Source of the DNA: DATDSR01 sp036517855
Lineage (GTDB): Bacteria > Patescibacteriota > Minisyncoccia > Phycocordibacterales > DATDSR01
Length of the DNA stretch: 39,844 bases
Assembly: GCA_036517855.1 (NCBI GenBank)
Contig: DATDSR010000049.1
Location: 1 to 39,844 of the forward strand
Reading direction: 5' to 3'
This document shows positions 1 to 8,298 of the stretch, piece after piece. Both the position numbers and the translations under genes were made by a program. A model generated the notes under the pieces. The model was given only the letters and a program-made list of their open reading frames with translations, ran no database searches and was not told the origin of the DNA. How positions within the stretch are numbered: position 1 is the first letter of the stretch; each line of letters begins with the position of its first letter.

Positions 1-109
1 CGACGGCCCCCTTTGAGAGAGAGAACCCAACCCAGATCATGAGGGCGAGGGCTCCAAGACAGCCACCAACCCCGATCACCAGTTCCGCGAAATTCTTGAG
101 CCTCTTCAT
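1..109 (-). CDS. Small membrane protein, truncated by window edge
   Basis: Only the first 36 codons are present; the rest lies outside the window. The translation begins MKRLKNFAELVIGVGG and continues into one hydrophobic segment (about residues 9-30), so an N-terminal membrane anchor is likely. The start is fixed by a strong AAGGAGG Shine-Dalgarno 6 nt upstream. A promoter lies behind it (-35 TTGACT at 196-201, 17-nt spacer, -10 TACTCT at 173-178), giving a leader of about 57 nt. This promoter/leader/Shine-Dalgarno layout matches the other orphan small genes of the window and differs from the apparently leaderless housekeeping genes. Function unknown. Confidence 0.6.
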   Translation of the reverse strand, partial: MKRLKNFAELVIGVGGCLGALALMIWVGFSLSKGAV

Positions 110-172
110 CAGATTCCTCCTTGGTTTGTGGCCGTGGCGGATTGCCCTAGCCAAGTTCTTTTGCCGTCTGAA

Positions 173-201
173 AGAGTAGCAAGTTACTTGACAAAAGTCA
201 A
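173..201 (-). promoter_or_regulatory. Promoter of the truncated membrane-protein gene
   Basis: The -35 is TTGACT (196-201) and the -10 is TACTCT (173-178), 17 nt apart. The -35 lies in a short palindrome, CTTGAC/GTCAAG around a 4-nt centre. A similar palindrome carries the divergent promoters near 23250. Confidence 0.6.
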
Positions 202-209
202 GGGGCGTT

Positions 210-275
210 TTAGACGCCTTGTTTCCCTTCTTCGGCGGCTATTCTTTTGATGGTGGTGACTAGGACGTCTAGGTT
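210..275 (-). pseudogene. Remnant 3' end of a second ppsA
   Basis: These 22 codons including TAA encode DVLVTTIKRIA followed by EE and KQGV, matching the C-terminus of the ppsA at 1697-4108. By my alignment about 54 of 66 bases agree, including an identical 17-nt block GACGTCCTAGTCACCAC. Most differences are synonymous (ACA/ACC, ATT/ATC, AAG/AAA, CGT/AGA), so the piece derives from a diverged functional ppsA rather than a recent copy. It begins exactly at the end of the DUF2283 gene. With the intact ppsA tail it brackets the toxin-antitoxin block as a direct repeat. Confidence 0.8.
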
Positions 276-487
276 TATGCAAAAACGAGAGAGTTGAGCT
301 CGAAGTTGCTCATGGACTTCTTGCTCACTTGAGACGAAGCCTTGAGAACTTCGATGCCAATGAGTTTGCCAGTGCGGTCAAGGTCAACGATGATGTTTTC
401 ATTGACAGGCACAGTCTTGGCAACCTTCTTGCCAGACTGGATGTAGATATACATCGCATTTACCTTTTTATCGTAAGTTATTTTCAT
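275..487 (-). CDS. DUF2283 family small protein
   Basis: The 70-aa product begins MKITYDKKVNAMYIYI and contains IIVDLDRTGKLIGIEVL, the usual DUF2283 pattern (short beta-rich protein with a D-x-D-x-x-G-x-x-x-G-I-E motif). Its ATG overlaps the stop of the upstream DUF4258 gene (484-487, ATGA), so the two are translationally coupled. In other genomes DUF4258/DUF2283 pairs behave as candidate type II toxin-antitoxin modules, with DUF2283 as the likely antitoxin; here that is inference. The stop codon abuts the ppsA tail remnant, marking the edge of the inserted block. Confidence 0.75.
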   Translation of the reverse strand: MKITYDKKVNAMYIYIQSGKKVAKTVPVNENIIVDLDRTGKLIGIEVLKASSQVSKKSMSNFELNSLVFA

Positions 488-699
488 ACTTTTATTACTG
501 TAACGATTATGTGTAACTTGCCTTTTGTGACATACACCACGGTCAGTTTGTGTTTGCCGAAACTCTTGCCTGCCACAACCGTACCATCCCTTCGCCTTAT
601 CGCGGTATCTGGTTTGAAGATTGTCCTCTTAACCTCCTCCGTAGACACGCCTCGTTCCAAAAGTCGAAACTTGGCATGATCGGAGAATTCAAACCGCAT
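484..699 (-). CDS. DUF4258 family protein, putative toxin partner
   Basis: The 71-aa product has FSDHAKFRLLERGVSTEEV near the N-terminus and TVVYVTKGKLHIIVTV at the C-terminus, the DUF4258 pattern (HAxxRxxERGI and a terminal beta pair), a fold related to RelE-like toxins. It is coupled by a 4-nt overlap to DUF2283. A TACTCT -10 (707-712) preceded by TGC lies 7 nt before the ATG with no Shine-Dalgarno, so the transcript is probably leaderless. Toxicity is inferred only from family and pairing. Confidence 0.75.
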   Translation of the reverse strand: MRFEFSDHAKFRLLERGVSTEEVKRTIFKPDTAIRRRDGTVVAGKSFGKHKLTVVYVTKGKLHIIVTVIKV

Positions 700-790
700 T
701 TGTCATAGAGTAGCACGCCCAGAAATGGAAATCCACCTCCCGCAAATTTATCCCCTCAATTTTCATCGTGTAGTGAAAAGCGATGGGTAG

Positions 791-1399
791 TTAACTAACG
801 CTGACTTCTATGAGCGTTTGTTTGATAAAGTCATCAGTGATTTCGAAACCGGGGAGATAATCCACCTTCTCCGAGTAGTTGACGTCTCCGAAATAAGCCA
901 ATTGGGTACGGAATATCTTTTCGTTAAACTCGTTGCCAAATAATTCGCGACCCTTAGCCGAAATTTGGCTTAGTGAGTGTTTGTCTTTTGTGATGAAATA
1001 CAAATCAACATAATCCTTCCACTTGGCTCTGTGGCCCAAAGCGAAAGCCTTCATCGCGGCTAACGTAAGTAAATCTGGCATTTTAATTCTCTCAAAAAGA
1101 ACCGGATACTCCATTTTGTATGGGTACTCAAAAAAAGTGAGCTGCACGTCATATAAAATTAGTGTGTATTGACTAGGCTCATCGCGCAGGACTCGCTCTA
1201 TTGGGACATCACGAGAAATTTTCCGTCTTATTTTTTGACTCTCAAATGGTTGACCAGTGAACAAATCGAAGTCAATTGAACGGCGGTGGCCCAGATGGAG
1301 CGCGATGGCCGTTCCTCCCACAAGACCGAAGTCGCTTGAAAAGGACGCGACAAGAGGTAAGAGCTTATTTTGATTGTCAGTTAGTATTTCAGGATGCAT
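791..1399 (-). CDS. AbiEii/AbiGii-type nucleotidyltransferase toxin
   Basis: This is a 202-aa protein with LVGGTAIALHLGHRRSIDFD near residue 30. The GG and D-x-D motif is that of the AbiEii/AbiGii (DUF1814) nucleotidyltransferase fold. A later K-AFALGHRAKWKDYVDLY segment is also typical of the family. I place the start at ATG 1399 (MHPEIL), overlapping the partner's 3' end by 11 nt; a longer in-frame start exists at 1444 but would overlap much more. Known AbiEii toxins transfer nucleotides to RNA targets and act in abortive infection; the target here is unknown. It lies in the block bracketed by ppsA 3' ends. Confidence 0.8.
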   Translation of the reverse strand: MHPEILTDNQNKLLPLVASFSSDFGLVGGTAIALHLGHRRSIDFDLFTGQPFESQKIRRKISRDVPIERVLRDEPSQYTLILYDVQLTFFEYPYKMEYPVLFERIKMPDLLTLAAMKAFALGHRAKWKDYVDLYFITKDKHSLSQISAKGRELFGNEFNEKIFRTQLAYFGDVNYSEKVDYLPGFEITDDFIKQTLIEVSVS

Positions 1400-1655
1400 G
1401 AGCGGCAAAATAGAGATTAAAGAAATTAGAAATCCTACTGTCATAATTCGACCGAGGTCGTTTGGAATACGTGTTGAAAATGCCGGCCATTTTTCTTATG
1501 CCCAATATGCCAATCAGCTTCTGCACGTCGTCCCAGTCTCCATAATTGAGGGTCGCTTCCACAATAGCCTCCTCGTTAAGGCCGGAGTAATTCTTCGTGT
1601 ACCAAATCAAATGTGGTCGTGCCTCTATAAACTCGTGTATATTAGCGTCACTCAT
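1389..1655 (-). CDS. Putative antitoxin/partner of the AbiEii-type toxin
   Basis: This is an 88-aa protein starting MSDANIHEF, with NEEAIVEATLNYGDWDDVQK in the centre followed by a short helix and a basic tail. It resembles the small proteins often encoded just upstream of AbiEii-type nucleotidyltransferases (DUF6922-like; family assignment from memory). ATG 1655 is chosen because an extended -10, TGGTATAAT (hexamer 1662-1667), ends 6 nt upstream, giving a leaderless transcript. The toxin start overlaps its stop region, as in translationally coupled pairs. The antitoxin role is inferred from position. Confidence 0.6.
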   Translation of the reverse strand: MSDANIHEFIEARPHLIWYTKNYSGLNEEAIVEATLNYGDWDDVQKLIGILGIRKMAGIFNTYSKRPRSNYDSRISNFFNLYFAAHAS

Positions 1656-1696
1656 TCTACTATTATACCACAAATTCCCCATCCCGCGAATCCAGT

Positions 1697-4108
1697 TTAG
1701 ACCCCTTGTTTGGATTCTTCGACGGCTATACGCTTAATTGTGGTGACTAGGACGTCGGGGTTTAGGGAGATACTTTCTATACCGTGCTTAACTAGAAGGG
1801 CGGCGAAGTCGGGGTAGTCGCTCGGGGCTTGGCCACAGATGCCAATGTACTTGCCGCGCTCTTTGCATTTATCTATCACGGCCACTATGAGCATCTTAAC
1901 GGCTTCGTTGTTCTCGTTTGAGATACCACTCACTATCCCAGAGTCCCGGTCGAGGCCGAGCGTAAGTTGAGTAAGGTCATTTGAACCGATAGACATACCG
2001 TCGAAGATATCGAGGAAGAGGTCGGCGAGCAAAACGTTTGAGGGTATCTCGCACATCACATACACGCGCAAAGTTTTATCAACCTCACGGTCAAGGCCAT
2101 TCTTGCGCATCACTTCAATCACCTTCTTGCCCTCCTCCACTGTGCGGCAAAATGGAATCATGGGCACCACGTTGGTGAGACCATACACCTCGCGCACGCG
2201 CTTGATGGCTTTGCATTCGAGACCGAAGGCCTCGGTGAACTTGGGGTCGTAGTAGCGCGAGGCACCGCGCCAACCGAGCATTGGGTTCTCCTCCGCCGGC
2301 TCATAACTCTCACCTCCCAGTAGTTTGCGATATTCGTTGGTCTTAAAATCACTAAATCTGATTATGACATCGTGTGGATGAAATGCCGCCGCGATGCGAG
2401 CCACACCTTGAGCCACCTTCTCTACATAATATTCTTTCTTATCTGCATACCCCTCTGTGCGCGCTTCAATCTCTTTCTTTAATTTAGCGTCAGCAATTTT
2501 GGGGTAAGCAATGAGCGCATTGGGGTGGATGCCAATGTGCGAGGCAATGATAAACTCAAGTCGGCCCAAGCCCACACCCGAGGCGGGCAAGGCGTGATTC
2601 TTAAACGCTTCATCCGGCGAGCCTACGTTAATCATCACGTGGGTACGAGTGGCGGGCACGTCGGTGAGCTTCTCTTCGTTCACATCAAAGGGCAAGATAC
2701 CATCATAGACTGTGCCCGTCTGCCCAGCCGAGCAATCCACGGTAACTTTGCGTCCGGTCTTGATTGTCTTGGTGGCCTTCTCTGTACCCACCACGCAAGG
2801 TATGCCGAGCTCGCGACTCACTATTGCCGCGTGCGATGTGCGACCGCCCTTGTCGGTGATGATGGCGCTCGCGATCTTCATTATCGGTTCCCAGTCGGGG
2901 TCGGTCATCTCTGTCACCAGCACCTCACCCTTTTTAAATTCGCCAATGTGTTTGGCATCTTTGATAATGCGGGCCACACCAGCGCCGATGCGATTGCCCA
3001 CGGCCGCGCCCTCAAGGAGCACTGGGCCTTTGCCCTTCAAAATATATTTGCGGATTACGTTCTTATCTGAGTTGGCGATAACCGTCTCGGGTCGCGCTTG
3101 CACAATAAATAGTTTGCCCGTCACCCCATCTTTGGCCCATTCAATATCCATAGGCGAGAGTTTGCCCCGCACCTCGCTAAAGTGCTCTTCAATCTTCTTC
3201 CCAAAGCCAGCGAGCTCGAGCACTTCGTTGTTGGTGAGCGACCAACTCAAAGCTTCCTTCGGTGTACACTTCACTTCTTTAATACCGCCAGCGGTGTAGA
3301 TCATCTTGCTCTTTTTGTTGGAGAGGCGTCGCTCGATAATCGAGGGCTTGCCCTCCACGAGCCCCGGCTTCCACACCATAAACTCGTCGGGTATCACTCG
3401 TCCTTGCACAATAAGTTCGCCCAAACCCCAAGTACTCGAAATCACAATCACGCCGTCATAACCTGTCTCGGTATCGAGAGTAAACATAATGCCACTGCCA
3501 GCCTTATCAGAGCGAACCATCTTTTGCACCCCTACCGAGAGTGCCACGTCCATATGTGAGAAACCTTTATCGGCTCGGTACGAAATAGCCCGGTCAGTGA
3601 AGAGCGAGGCGATGCAGCGACGCACCGAGTCCATCAGTTGCTTGGCTCCGCGCACATTCAAATATGTATCTTGCTGACCGGCGAAGGAGGCATCGGGCAA
3701 ATCTTCGGCCGTGGCCTATGAGCGCACCGCCACGTCGGTGTCGATACCGTTGCCATAAGCACCACTTAATTTATTGTATGCACTTACGATTTCGCTTTTC
3801 AAATCCTTCGGCAGTTCGGCCTTCACAATCGCCTCGCGTACAAGCTTGGCCCGCTTTTGCAAATCTTTAAGCGAGCGTGTGTCGAGACCTTTCAAAATCT
3901 CATCAACCTTTTTATCAAGCCCCGTTTCTTTGAAAAAGTGCCGGTAAGCCTTAGCTGAAATAGCAAAACCATTTGGCACCCGCACACCCAAAGGCACCAA
4001 AGTGCGATACATCTCACCCAAGGCCGCGTTCTTACCCCCCACCAAAGGCACATCAGCAATCTCTAGCTCATCAAACCACAGCACCAACCGTTCGTCTTTG
4101 TTTGGCAT
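1697..4108 (-). pseudogene. ppsA: Phosphoenolpyruvate synthase interrupted by an in-frame TAG
   Basis: One 804-codon reading frame has a TAG at 3716-3718. PpsA makes PEP from pyruvate and ATP (PEP + AMP + Pi), the gluconeogenic step. The N-terminal part has the ATP-grasp region (LVGGKNAALGEMYR, then DTDVAVRS). The TAG replaces the second serine of the conserved VAVRSSATAED motif, one base from TCG; ATAEDLPDASFAGQQ then follows in frame. The phosphohistidine domain (GGRTSHAAIVSRELGIP, catalytic His) and the C-terminal PEP-binding barrel (GSNDLTQLTLGLDRDSG, CGQAPSD) are intact. No good internal start follows the TAG (a TTG at 3700 would lose the ATP site). It is either a recent nonsense mutation, a sequencing error or a readthrough site. 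It follows the NYN gene by 15 nt. Confidence 0.9.
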
Positions 4109-4123
4109 AATTTTGTTAAATAA

Positions 4124-4687
4124 TTATTTATTTTGTGGGGCGTTAGTCTGAAACTGCATCAAATCTGTTTTGGCAAATATTCTTGGCGCTGAGCATTCCT
4201 TTATCATCCCAATTGAAGGGTTAGCGCCGAACCCTATATATTCTACCGCTTTACCCTTGGCTTTACGAACATATTTAATGGCAGGGATGAGATCCGTATC
4301 CGAACTTATAACGATAGCGGTATCATACAAATCATCCACTGCCCCTATTACCAAATCCACCGAGAGTTTAACGTCCACGCCTTTCTCTCTAATCCGGCCA
4401 CCATCGTACATTATTCTCCCAGACTTAACTTCAAAACCTTCTGTCCGGAGCCCTTCAAGGAACTTCTGCTGACCCTTAACCATTTTGTCTCCTTTCTCAG
4501 AATTCTCAAAGTTTTTTACAATCCCAATATAATATCTTTTTGATACTAACATTCTTTCCCCGACCAGATGTTGCACAAAAGCTGAAAAGTTGAATCTTTT
4601 TGGCGCTTCTGGCACGCCCATCTCCTTTAACCTCTGATATGTGTTGCTACCATCTATGTAAATTGCAACTACTTCTTTTTTCGTCAT
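4124..4687 (-). CDS. NYN domain protein (LabA/DUF88-like)
   Basis: This 187-aa protein carries the NYN/PIN-like signatures: YIDGSN at residues 10-15, EKGVDVKLSVDLVIGAV in the middle and VISSDTDLIPAI after it, which supply the acidic metal-binding cluster. NYN proteins are predicted or proven metal-dependent RNases. A -10 TACAAT preceded by TGG (4697-4702) lies 9 nt before the ATG with no Shine-Dalgarno, giving a leader of at most a few nt. ppsA follows by 15 nt, so the two probably share a transcript. The substrate is unknown. A second NYN gene is at 31858. Confidence 0.85.
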   Translation of the reverse strand: MTKKEVVAIYIDGSNTYQRLKEMGVPEAPKRFNFSAFVQHLVGERMLVSKRYYIGIVKNFENSEKGDKMVKGQQKFLEGLRTEGFEVKSGRIMYDGGRIREKGVDVKLSVDLVIGAVDDLYDTAIVISSDTDLIPAIKYVRKAKGKAVEYIGFGANPSIGMIKECSAPRIFAKTDLMQFQTNAPQNK

Positions 4688-4713
4688 GCCATGGTGATTG
4701 TACCATACAAAGA

Positions 4714-4743
4714 ACCACCCCTGCCGATTAAGACAGGGGTGGT
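4714..4743. other. Perfect 10-bp hairpin upstream of the NYN gene
   Basis: ACCACCCCTG (4714-4723) pairs with CAGGGGTGGT (4734-4743) around a 10-nt loop. It lacks a clear T-tract on either side. It could be a terminator remnant, an operator or a small palindromic repeat. It ends 12 nt behind the putative NYN -10 box. Confidence 0.6.
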
Positions 4744-4990
4744 GCTGTTAGTACCTAAAGCATAGCAATTACAAATCTCATGTCAAGTGGTGGTACAAAG
4801 TGTACCTACCCTCTGTGCCTCCTCTTCAGTTGCCGACAATTTGTCGATAACTCAATTCCTTAATTAGAGCAATCTTCGTGGTGACCATATGTAACGTATT
4901 TTACCATCAAATTTACAAAACCATCAGCCCAAATGTGAGTGAAAAGAAAAACCTAATTTATAAATGTAGCAGTATCCCACCAGGACTTCG
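4744..4990. other. Intergenic region without recognised gene
   Basis: About 250 nt, AT-rich, between the NYN promoter region and the hairpin behind the glycerate kinase gene. I see no open frame with a plausible start, only a short GACAA/TTGTC inverted repeat near 4840. Confidence 0.5.
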
Positions 4991-5029
4991 TCTCGCCCTC
5001 CCTTAATTTAAGGGAGGGTTGGGGCGGGA
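4991..5029 (-). terminator. Hairpin downstream of the glycerate kinase gene
   Basis: CCCTCCCTT (4996-5004) pairs with AAGGGAGGG (5010-5018). An outer helix TCTCGCC/GGCGGGA extends it to 4991-5029. It lies 4 nt beyond the stop codon. The T-tract is weak, so it may act as a 3' stabiliser as much as a terminator. Confidence 0.55.
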
Positions 5030-5032
5030 TAC

Positions 5033-6301
5033 CTATTGTTTCACCGTAGCTAGTATATACCAGTCTGAAACGTTTGCGCCTGTTCGGCCTGTGTCTAACA
5101 CGTCACCTATCTTTTCGAATGGTGGTAGGGTGTTTAAGTTCGCGAGTTCGGCCTTCACATCTACTCCGGCGGCTTGCATCCTCGCAAGAGTTTCACTATC
5201 AACCAGCACCCCGGCTTTAGTGCCGTTGTCTGAACCATCGGATGCAGCGGCCACTAAGAGTTGCTCAGGTGTAACTACGCTCGCGGCTGTTAAGCCCAGA
5301 TATGAACAACGTCCACCCACACCAGTCACTTTAGACACAAGCAAATGCACTTCACCGCCATCAAGCACTATCGTACCAGGGCCTGCGAGTTTGCCCAATC
5401 GCGCTAGTATCTCCTCTGCCCCACCATAAAGCGGCTCATCGATTACCACTGCTTTGTAGCCCAAGCGCTCGGCCTCTTCGGCCATCACCGCAAGCGACGA
5501 TTCGTTTGAGACAAGCACTTTATTAGTGACACGCTTGAAATATTTCTCATCCTTCGGCGTTTCAACTAAATTAAATTTGCCGGCAAGATTAAACTTAGCA
5601 AGCATCGCTTCGGCCTCGGCCGCAGTACTCTCATCGTGATAAGTTGGACCCGAGGCCACATCCTCATAGTGACCGCCTGGCACGTCAGAGAAGATGAGGG
5701 ACAGAACCTGCGCTGGATAAAGTAGTTTAGCCAGTCCCCCACCTTTAAGCGCGCCAATGTGTTTGCGAATTAAGTTTTGCTCGCGAGTGTTTGCACCTAC
5801 GGTAAGTAGAGCTTTGTACAAAGCCGCACCATCCGTAGCCTCGCTATCGGGCGACACGAGTAAAGCCGAACCACCACCCATCGCCGCCACTATCACCAAA
5901 TCTTTTTCAGTAAGCCCACTCGCCACCCTCTCTAACTCCCGCGTCGCTTCTCTACTCTGCTCCCCCGGCATCGGATGATTACCCACAAATGATTGTATGG
6001 GCAAACAATCCGCCGGCTCTTTATCTATCACCACTCCGCCAGTTAAGCGCGTTCCCAAAACATCGCGCACAGCACAAGCCGCCCGTGATGACCCTTTGCC
6101 AAAACCGAAAAACAAAATCCTCCCCACATCGCGTGTATCTATTATCACATCCTCCAACGTTAAAATCCCATCTGAAAAAGTAAGCGCCTTCTGTACAACT
6201 GTCTGCGTATCAATCCCCGCGTACCCCGCCTCAAGCACGGCAAGCATATCCGAACGCAACTGCGAGCTCGCCAACTCACTAATGTTTTTTATCCTACTCA
6301 T
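5033..6301 (-). CDS. Glycerate kinase, DUF4147/MOFRL family
   Basis: This 422-aa protein fits the type II (GckA/TtuD-like) glycerate 2-kinase family, which phosphorylates D-glycerate to 2-phosphoglycerate with ATP. The N-terminal DUF4147 domain shows ILFFGFGKGSSRAACA, FVGNHPMPGEQS and VIVAAMGGGSALL, then REQNLIRKHIGALKGGGLA and FSDVPGGHYEDVASGPT. The C-terminal MOFRL region has VLDGGEVHLL and VAAASDGSDNGTKAGVLVDS. Length matches the family. ATG 6301 is preferred to the in-frame TTG 6307. The gene overlaps the 3' end of the upstream ATPase by 8 nt, so the two are cotranscribed. It could feed 2-phosphoglycerate into lower glycolysis next to ppsA. Confidence 0.88.
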   Translation of the reverse strand: MSRIKNISELASSQLRSDMLAVLEAGYAGIDTQTVVQKALTFSDGILTLEDVIIDTRDVGRILFFGFGKGSSRAACAVRDVLGTRLTGGVVIDKEPADCLPIQSFVGNHPMPGEQSREATRELERVASGLTEKDLVIVAAMGGGSALLVSPDSEATDGAALYKALLTVGANTREQNLIRKHIGALKGGGLAKLLYPAQVLSLIFSDVPGGHYEDVASGPTYHDESTAAEAEAMLAKFNLAGKFNLVETPKDEKYFKRVTNKVLVSNESSLAVMAEEAERLGYKAVVIDEPLYGGAEEILARLGKLAGPGTIVLDGGEVHLLVSKVTGVGGRCSYLGLTAASVVTPEQLLVAAASDGSDNGTKAGVLVDSETLARMQAAGVDVKAELANLNTLPPFEKIGDVLDTGRTGANVSDWYILATVKQ

Positions 6302-7436
6302 GCCCAAGATCGTTATTAAACAATGAGACTATGCTGTCTACTGTTACACAAACAAAATCCGCCACAGGATATGCCTTGGCAAACCGCGCCGGCACTGCGA
6401 TAGTATCACTCCACTTGCATTCAAATGCCAAAATATTACCGCCACCCTTCTCAATCATGTCTATCTCCACACCAGACCTGGTTCGCCAAAACATTATTTC
6501 TGGTGGGAATATCTCGAGTGCTCCCTGCTTCATACGCTCACTGAAAAAGAAATTCTCAAAAACAAACCCCTTATCAGCCCTCTTTTCCAAATCTGTAAGT
6601 GCATCCACAAGAGCGTTACGAACTCCAGTATCTATGAAAACAACCTTGAATGCCTTTTTCAGTTCGTTGCGAGGATTATTAGAAAATGAATGTACAACTT
6701 TTATTATGTAGGACTGTTCCATGAATCTCATGTATCTTAAGACTACAGACCTACTCACACCTAAATTTTGGGCCAGTTCATTGATTGAAACCAGTTGCCC
6801 TATTTGATAGGCCAAGAGTTTAGTCAGATCCTCGAAAACTTTTGGATTACGAATTGCCTCAAAAACAAAAACATCCTTATACAAATAGGTTGTGGCAATA
6901 TTTTTCAATATCTCCTTCTTCTCATTAATTGTCTCGGCCCCAACAACAGCAGGATAGGAACCATAGAGCATCAAGGAGAGTAACTCTTTCTTATCTACCT
7001 TCCGAACACTATTTACTTCCTCTATCGATAGGGGCAACAAAGTAAATTCGAAAAACCTCCCTGTCATCGGCTCATTAATTTTGTTTGCTAAATCAAAAGA
7101 AGATGAACCCGTTGCAATAATTTGGACAGTTTGATATGTATCGTGGAAAACTTTTAAAATACTGCCGATGTTTTGAATCGTTTGAGCTTCATCGAAGACC
7201 ACGATCTTCTTATCTTTAACCAACGGGAGAAGTTTATCTGGTTCACCTAAAACAAAGTGCTTCCTTACTTCGGCAAGTTGACAGTCAAAATACGCCGCCT
7301 CGTCTCCAAAATCCTTTATAAGCTTCTTCGATAAGGTAGTTTTGCCAGACTGTCGGGGACCCAATATCACTATCATCTTGTTCTTAAAGAGGAGCGTGCG
7401 GATACGAGGCTCAATTTGACGTTGAAATGTTACCAC
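6294..7436 (-). CDS. AAA ATPase with DUF4143 C-terminal domain
   Basis: This 380-aa protein has Walker A GPRQSGKTT near residue 26, Walker B KKIVVFDEAQ, the sensor-like IIATGSSSFDLANKINEPMT and a C-terminal DUF4143 nuclease-like domain ending with SGVEIDMIEKG and FECKWSD (E-x-K). The family is widespread in archaea and CPR; its function is poorly known. GTG 7436 is preferred because TATAGT (7443-7448) ends 6 nt upstream and TTGCTC lies 17 nt behind that, giving a leaderless start with no Shine-Dalgarno. It shares its architecture with the gene at 28021. It overlaps the glycerate kinase gene. Confidence 0.85.
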   Translation of the reverse strand: MVTFQRQIEPRIRTLLFKNKMIVILGPRQSGKTTLSKKLIKDFGDEAAYFDCQLAEVRKHFVLGEPDKLLPLVKDKKIVVFDEAQTIQNIGSILKVFHDTYQTVQIIATGSSSFDLANKINEPMTGRFFEFTLLPLSIEEVNSVRKVDKKELLSLMLYGSYPAVVGAETINEKKEILKNIATTYLYKDVFVFEAIRNPKVFEDLTKLLAYQIGQLVSINELAQNLGVSRSVVLRYMRFMEQSYIIKVVHSFSNNPRNELKKAFKVVFIDTGVRNALVDALTDLEKRADKGFVFENFFFSERMKQGALEIFPPEIMFWRTRSGVEIDMIEKGGGNILAFECKWSDTIAVPARFAKAYPVADFVCVTVDSIVSLFNNDLGHE

Positions 7437-7502
7437 AGGCCAACTATAACAAATTGCTCTCAAAAGAGCAACTTGTATGTTTCGTAATAATATGGCTCAA
7501 AT

Positions 7503-7769
7503 TCAGGCTGTAATTGTGTAGTACTCCCTCCAACTATTAGCACACAACCAGAGGGGAACCCTCTGTGGATAGACCATTTCGTCGGTATCAACGAAATGGT
7601 TGTGGATAACTGCGCCACTATTCTCACAAGCAATCTTTGCCTTGTTTAAGGCCGCCAAAAAGTTGCGGTAATCTGTGTATTCTAGAACCCTAGCAAGTTC
7701 CCGCGAAGACCAATACTCTCGCCCGTTGTCATCGGTTCGTTTTATAGCTTCAAAAGCATTTTCGGCCAT
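7503..7769 (-). pseudogene. Truncated DinD (DNA-damage-inducible protein D) fragment
   Basis: Eighty-eight codons remain. The first ~67 match the DinD N-terminus: FEAIKRTDDNGREYWSSREL, then NKAKIACENSG and HFVDTDEMV. DinD proteins run to about 270 aa and inhibit RecA filaments. Homology stops at DEMV, and within about 9 nt the palindrome CAGAGG-N5-CCTCTG (7549-7565) begins; the following residues are not DinD-like. The start ATG 7769 has -10 TAGACT 5 nt upstream (leaderless style). The palindrome at the breakpoint suggests disruption by a repeat-associated rearrangement. Confidence 0.75.
7549..7565. repeat. CAGAGG-N5-CCTCTG palindrome, copy 1
   Basis: The spacer is GGAAC. The copy sits at the breakpoint of the dinD fragment. 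Other copies are at 27953, 39619, 39692 and 39779. Confidence 0.75.
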
Positions 7770-7801
7770 AACCAAGTCTAACATTTACCGAAGTAAATAA
7801 G

Positions 7802-7833
7802 AAAAAGCCCCGAGCCGTGCAGCTCGAGACTTT
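7802..7833 (-). terminator. Terminator of the small gene at 7909
   Basis: Read on the minus strand, AAAGTCTCGAGC pairs with GCTCGGGGCTTT around a 6-nt loop and runs into a T-tract. The AAAAAGCC...CTTTTGTG design resembles the terminators at 10418 and 36103. Confidence 0.75.
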
Positions 7834-7871
7834 GTGAATAATTGGCCCATTGTCGGAGGGACCGTTCCCGC

Positions 7872-7908
7872 CTGCCCGCCGTAGCCCAGGGGCAGAGGTG
7901 GGGGCGAA
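7872..7908. repeat. GC-rich imperfect inverted repeat
   Basis: On the minus strand GTTCGCCCCCACC and GGCGGGAAC flank a GCCC/GGGC inner helix. It lies just behind the stop of the small gene and before its terminator. Only one copy is seen in this window. It could be a miniature palindromic element or part of a double terminator. Confidence 0.4.
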
Positions 7909-8298
7909 CTAGGTATCGCCTTTGCCCCATTTTCCATCTCGCTTAAGAACAAGCGGAGAGCGAGCTTCGAGCCTGGTTTCGAGCTCCTGAATGCGCCTGA
8001 CAAGATCAAGGGCTTCCTCGACTTGCTCAACGATTTCAGGTTCGTAACCATCGTGAGGAGTTAGGGGATCTCTTCTGAAGAGATCGAGATTCCCACGACA
8101 CGACCTTTTGTCGCACCGCTCGAAGCCATGAACCCAGACCGAGCCCCCCTGTTGGTGAACAGGGACCCAACCACCATCCTTTTCTACTCGACTTATCACG
8201 AAATGCACAAGATCTGCGATGCAGATCCTATCCATGGGATTATGATCCATCATGGGGTTGATGCTCTTGCTGTAAACACGGAGTCCCTTGATTTCCAT
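7909..8298 (-). CDS. Orphan small protein, module 1 cargo
   Basis: I do not recognise this 129-aa protein. It has an N-terminal part with DRICIADLVHFVISRV, a two-cysteine CDKRSC stretch, then a heptad-like helix EIVEQVEEALDLVRRIQELE and a basic tail. It has no signal peptide. The start is set by AGAGGTG 4 nt before the ATG. The leader begins with CCAGAAAGTTC, also found in the leader of the gene at 36392. It is divergent from the TrmB-type gene at 8510 across 211 bp and closed by a strong terminator, so it is probably a single-gene unit controlled by that regulator (inference). Confidence 0.7.
   Translation of the reverse strand: MEIKGLRVYSKSINPMMDHNPMDRICIADLVHFVISRVEKDGGWVPVHQQGGSVWVHGFERCDKRSCRGNLDLFRRDPLTPHDGYEPEIVEQVEEALDLVRRIQELETRLEARSPLVLKRDGKWGKGDT

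Noticed and set aside
2525..3299. Long plus-strand frames opposite ppsA
   Set aside because: They are shadows of the ppsA coding strand; the minus strand carries all PpsA motifs.
7785..8051. 88-codon minus-strand frame overlapping the 7909 gene end and its terminator
   Set aside because: It reads through the terminator hairpin and overlaps the better-supported 129-aa gene in another frame.
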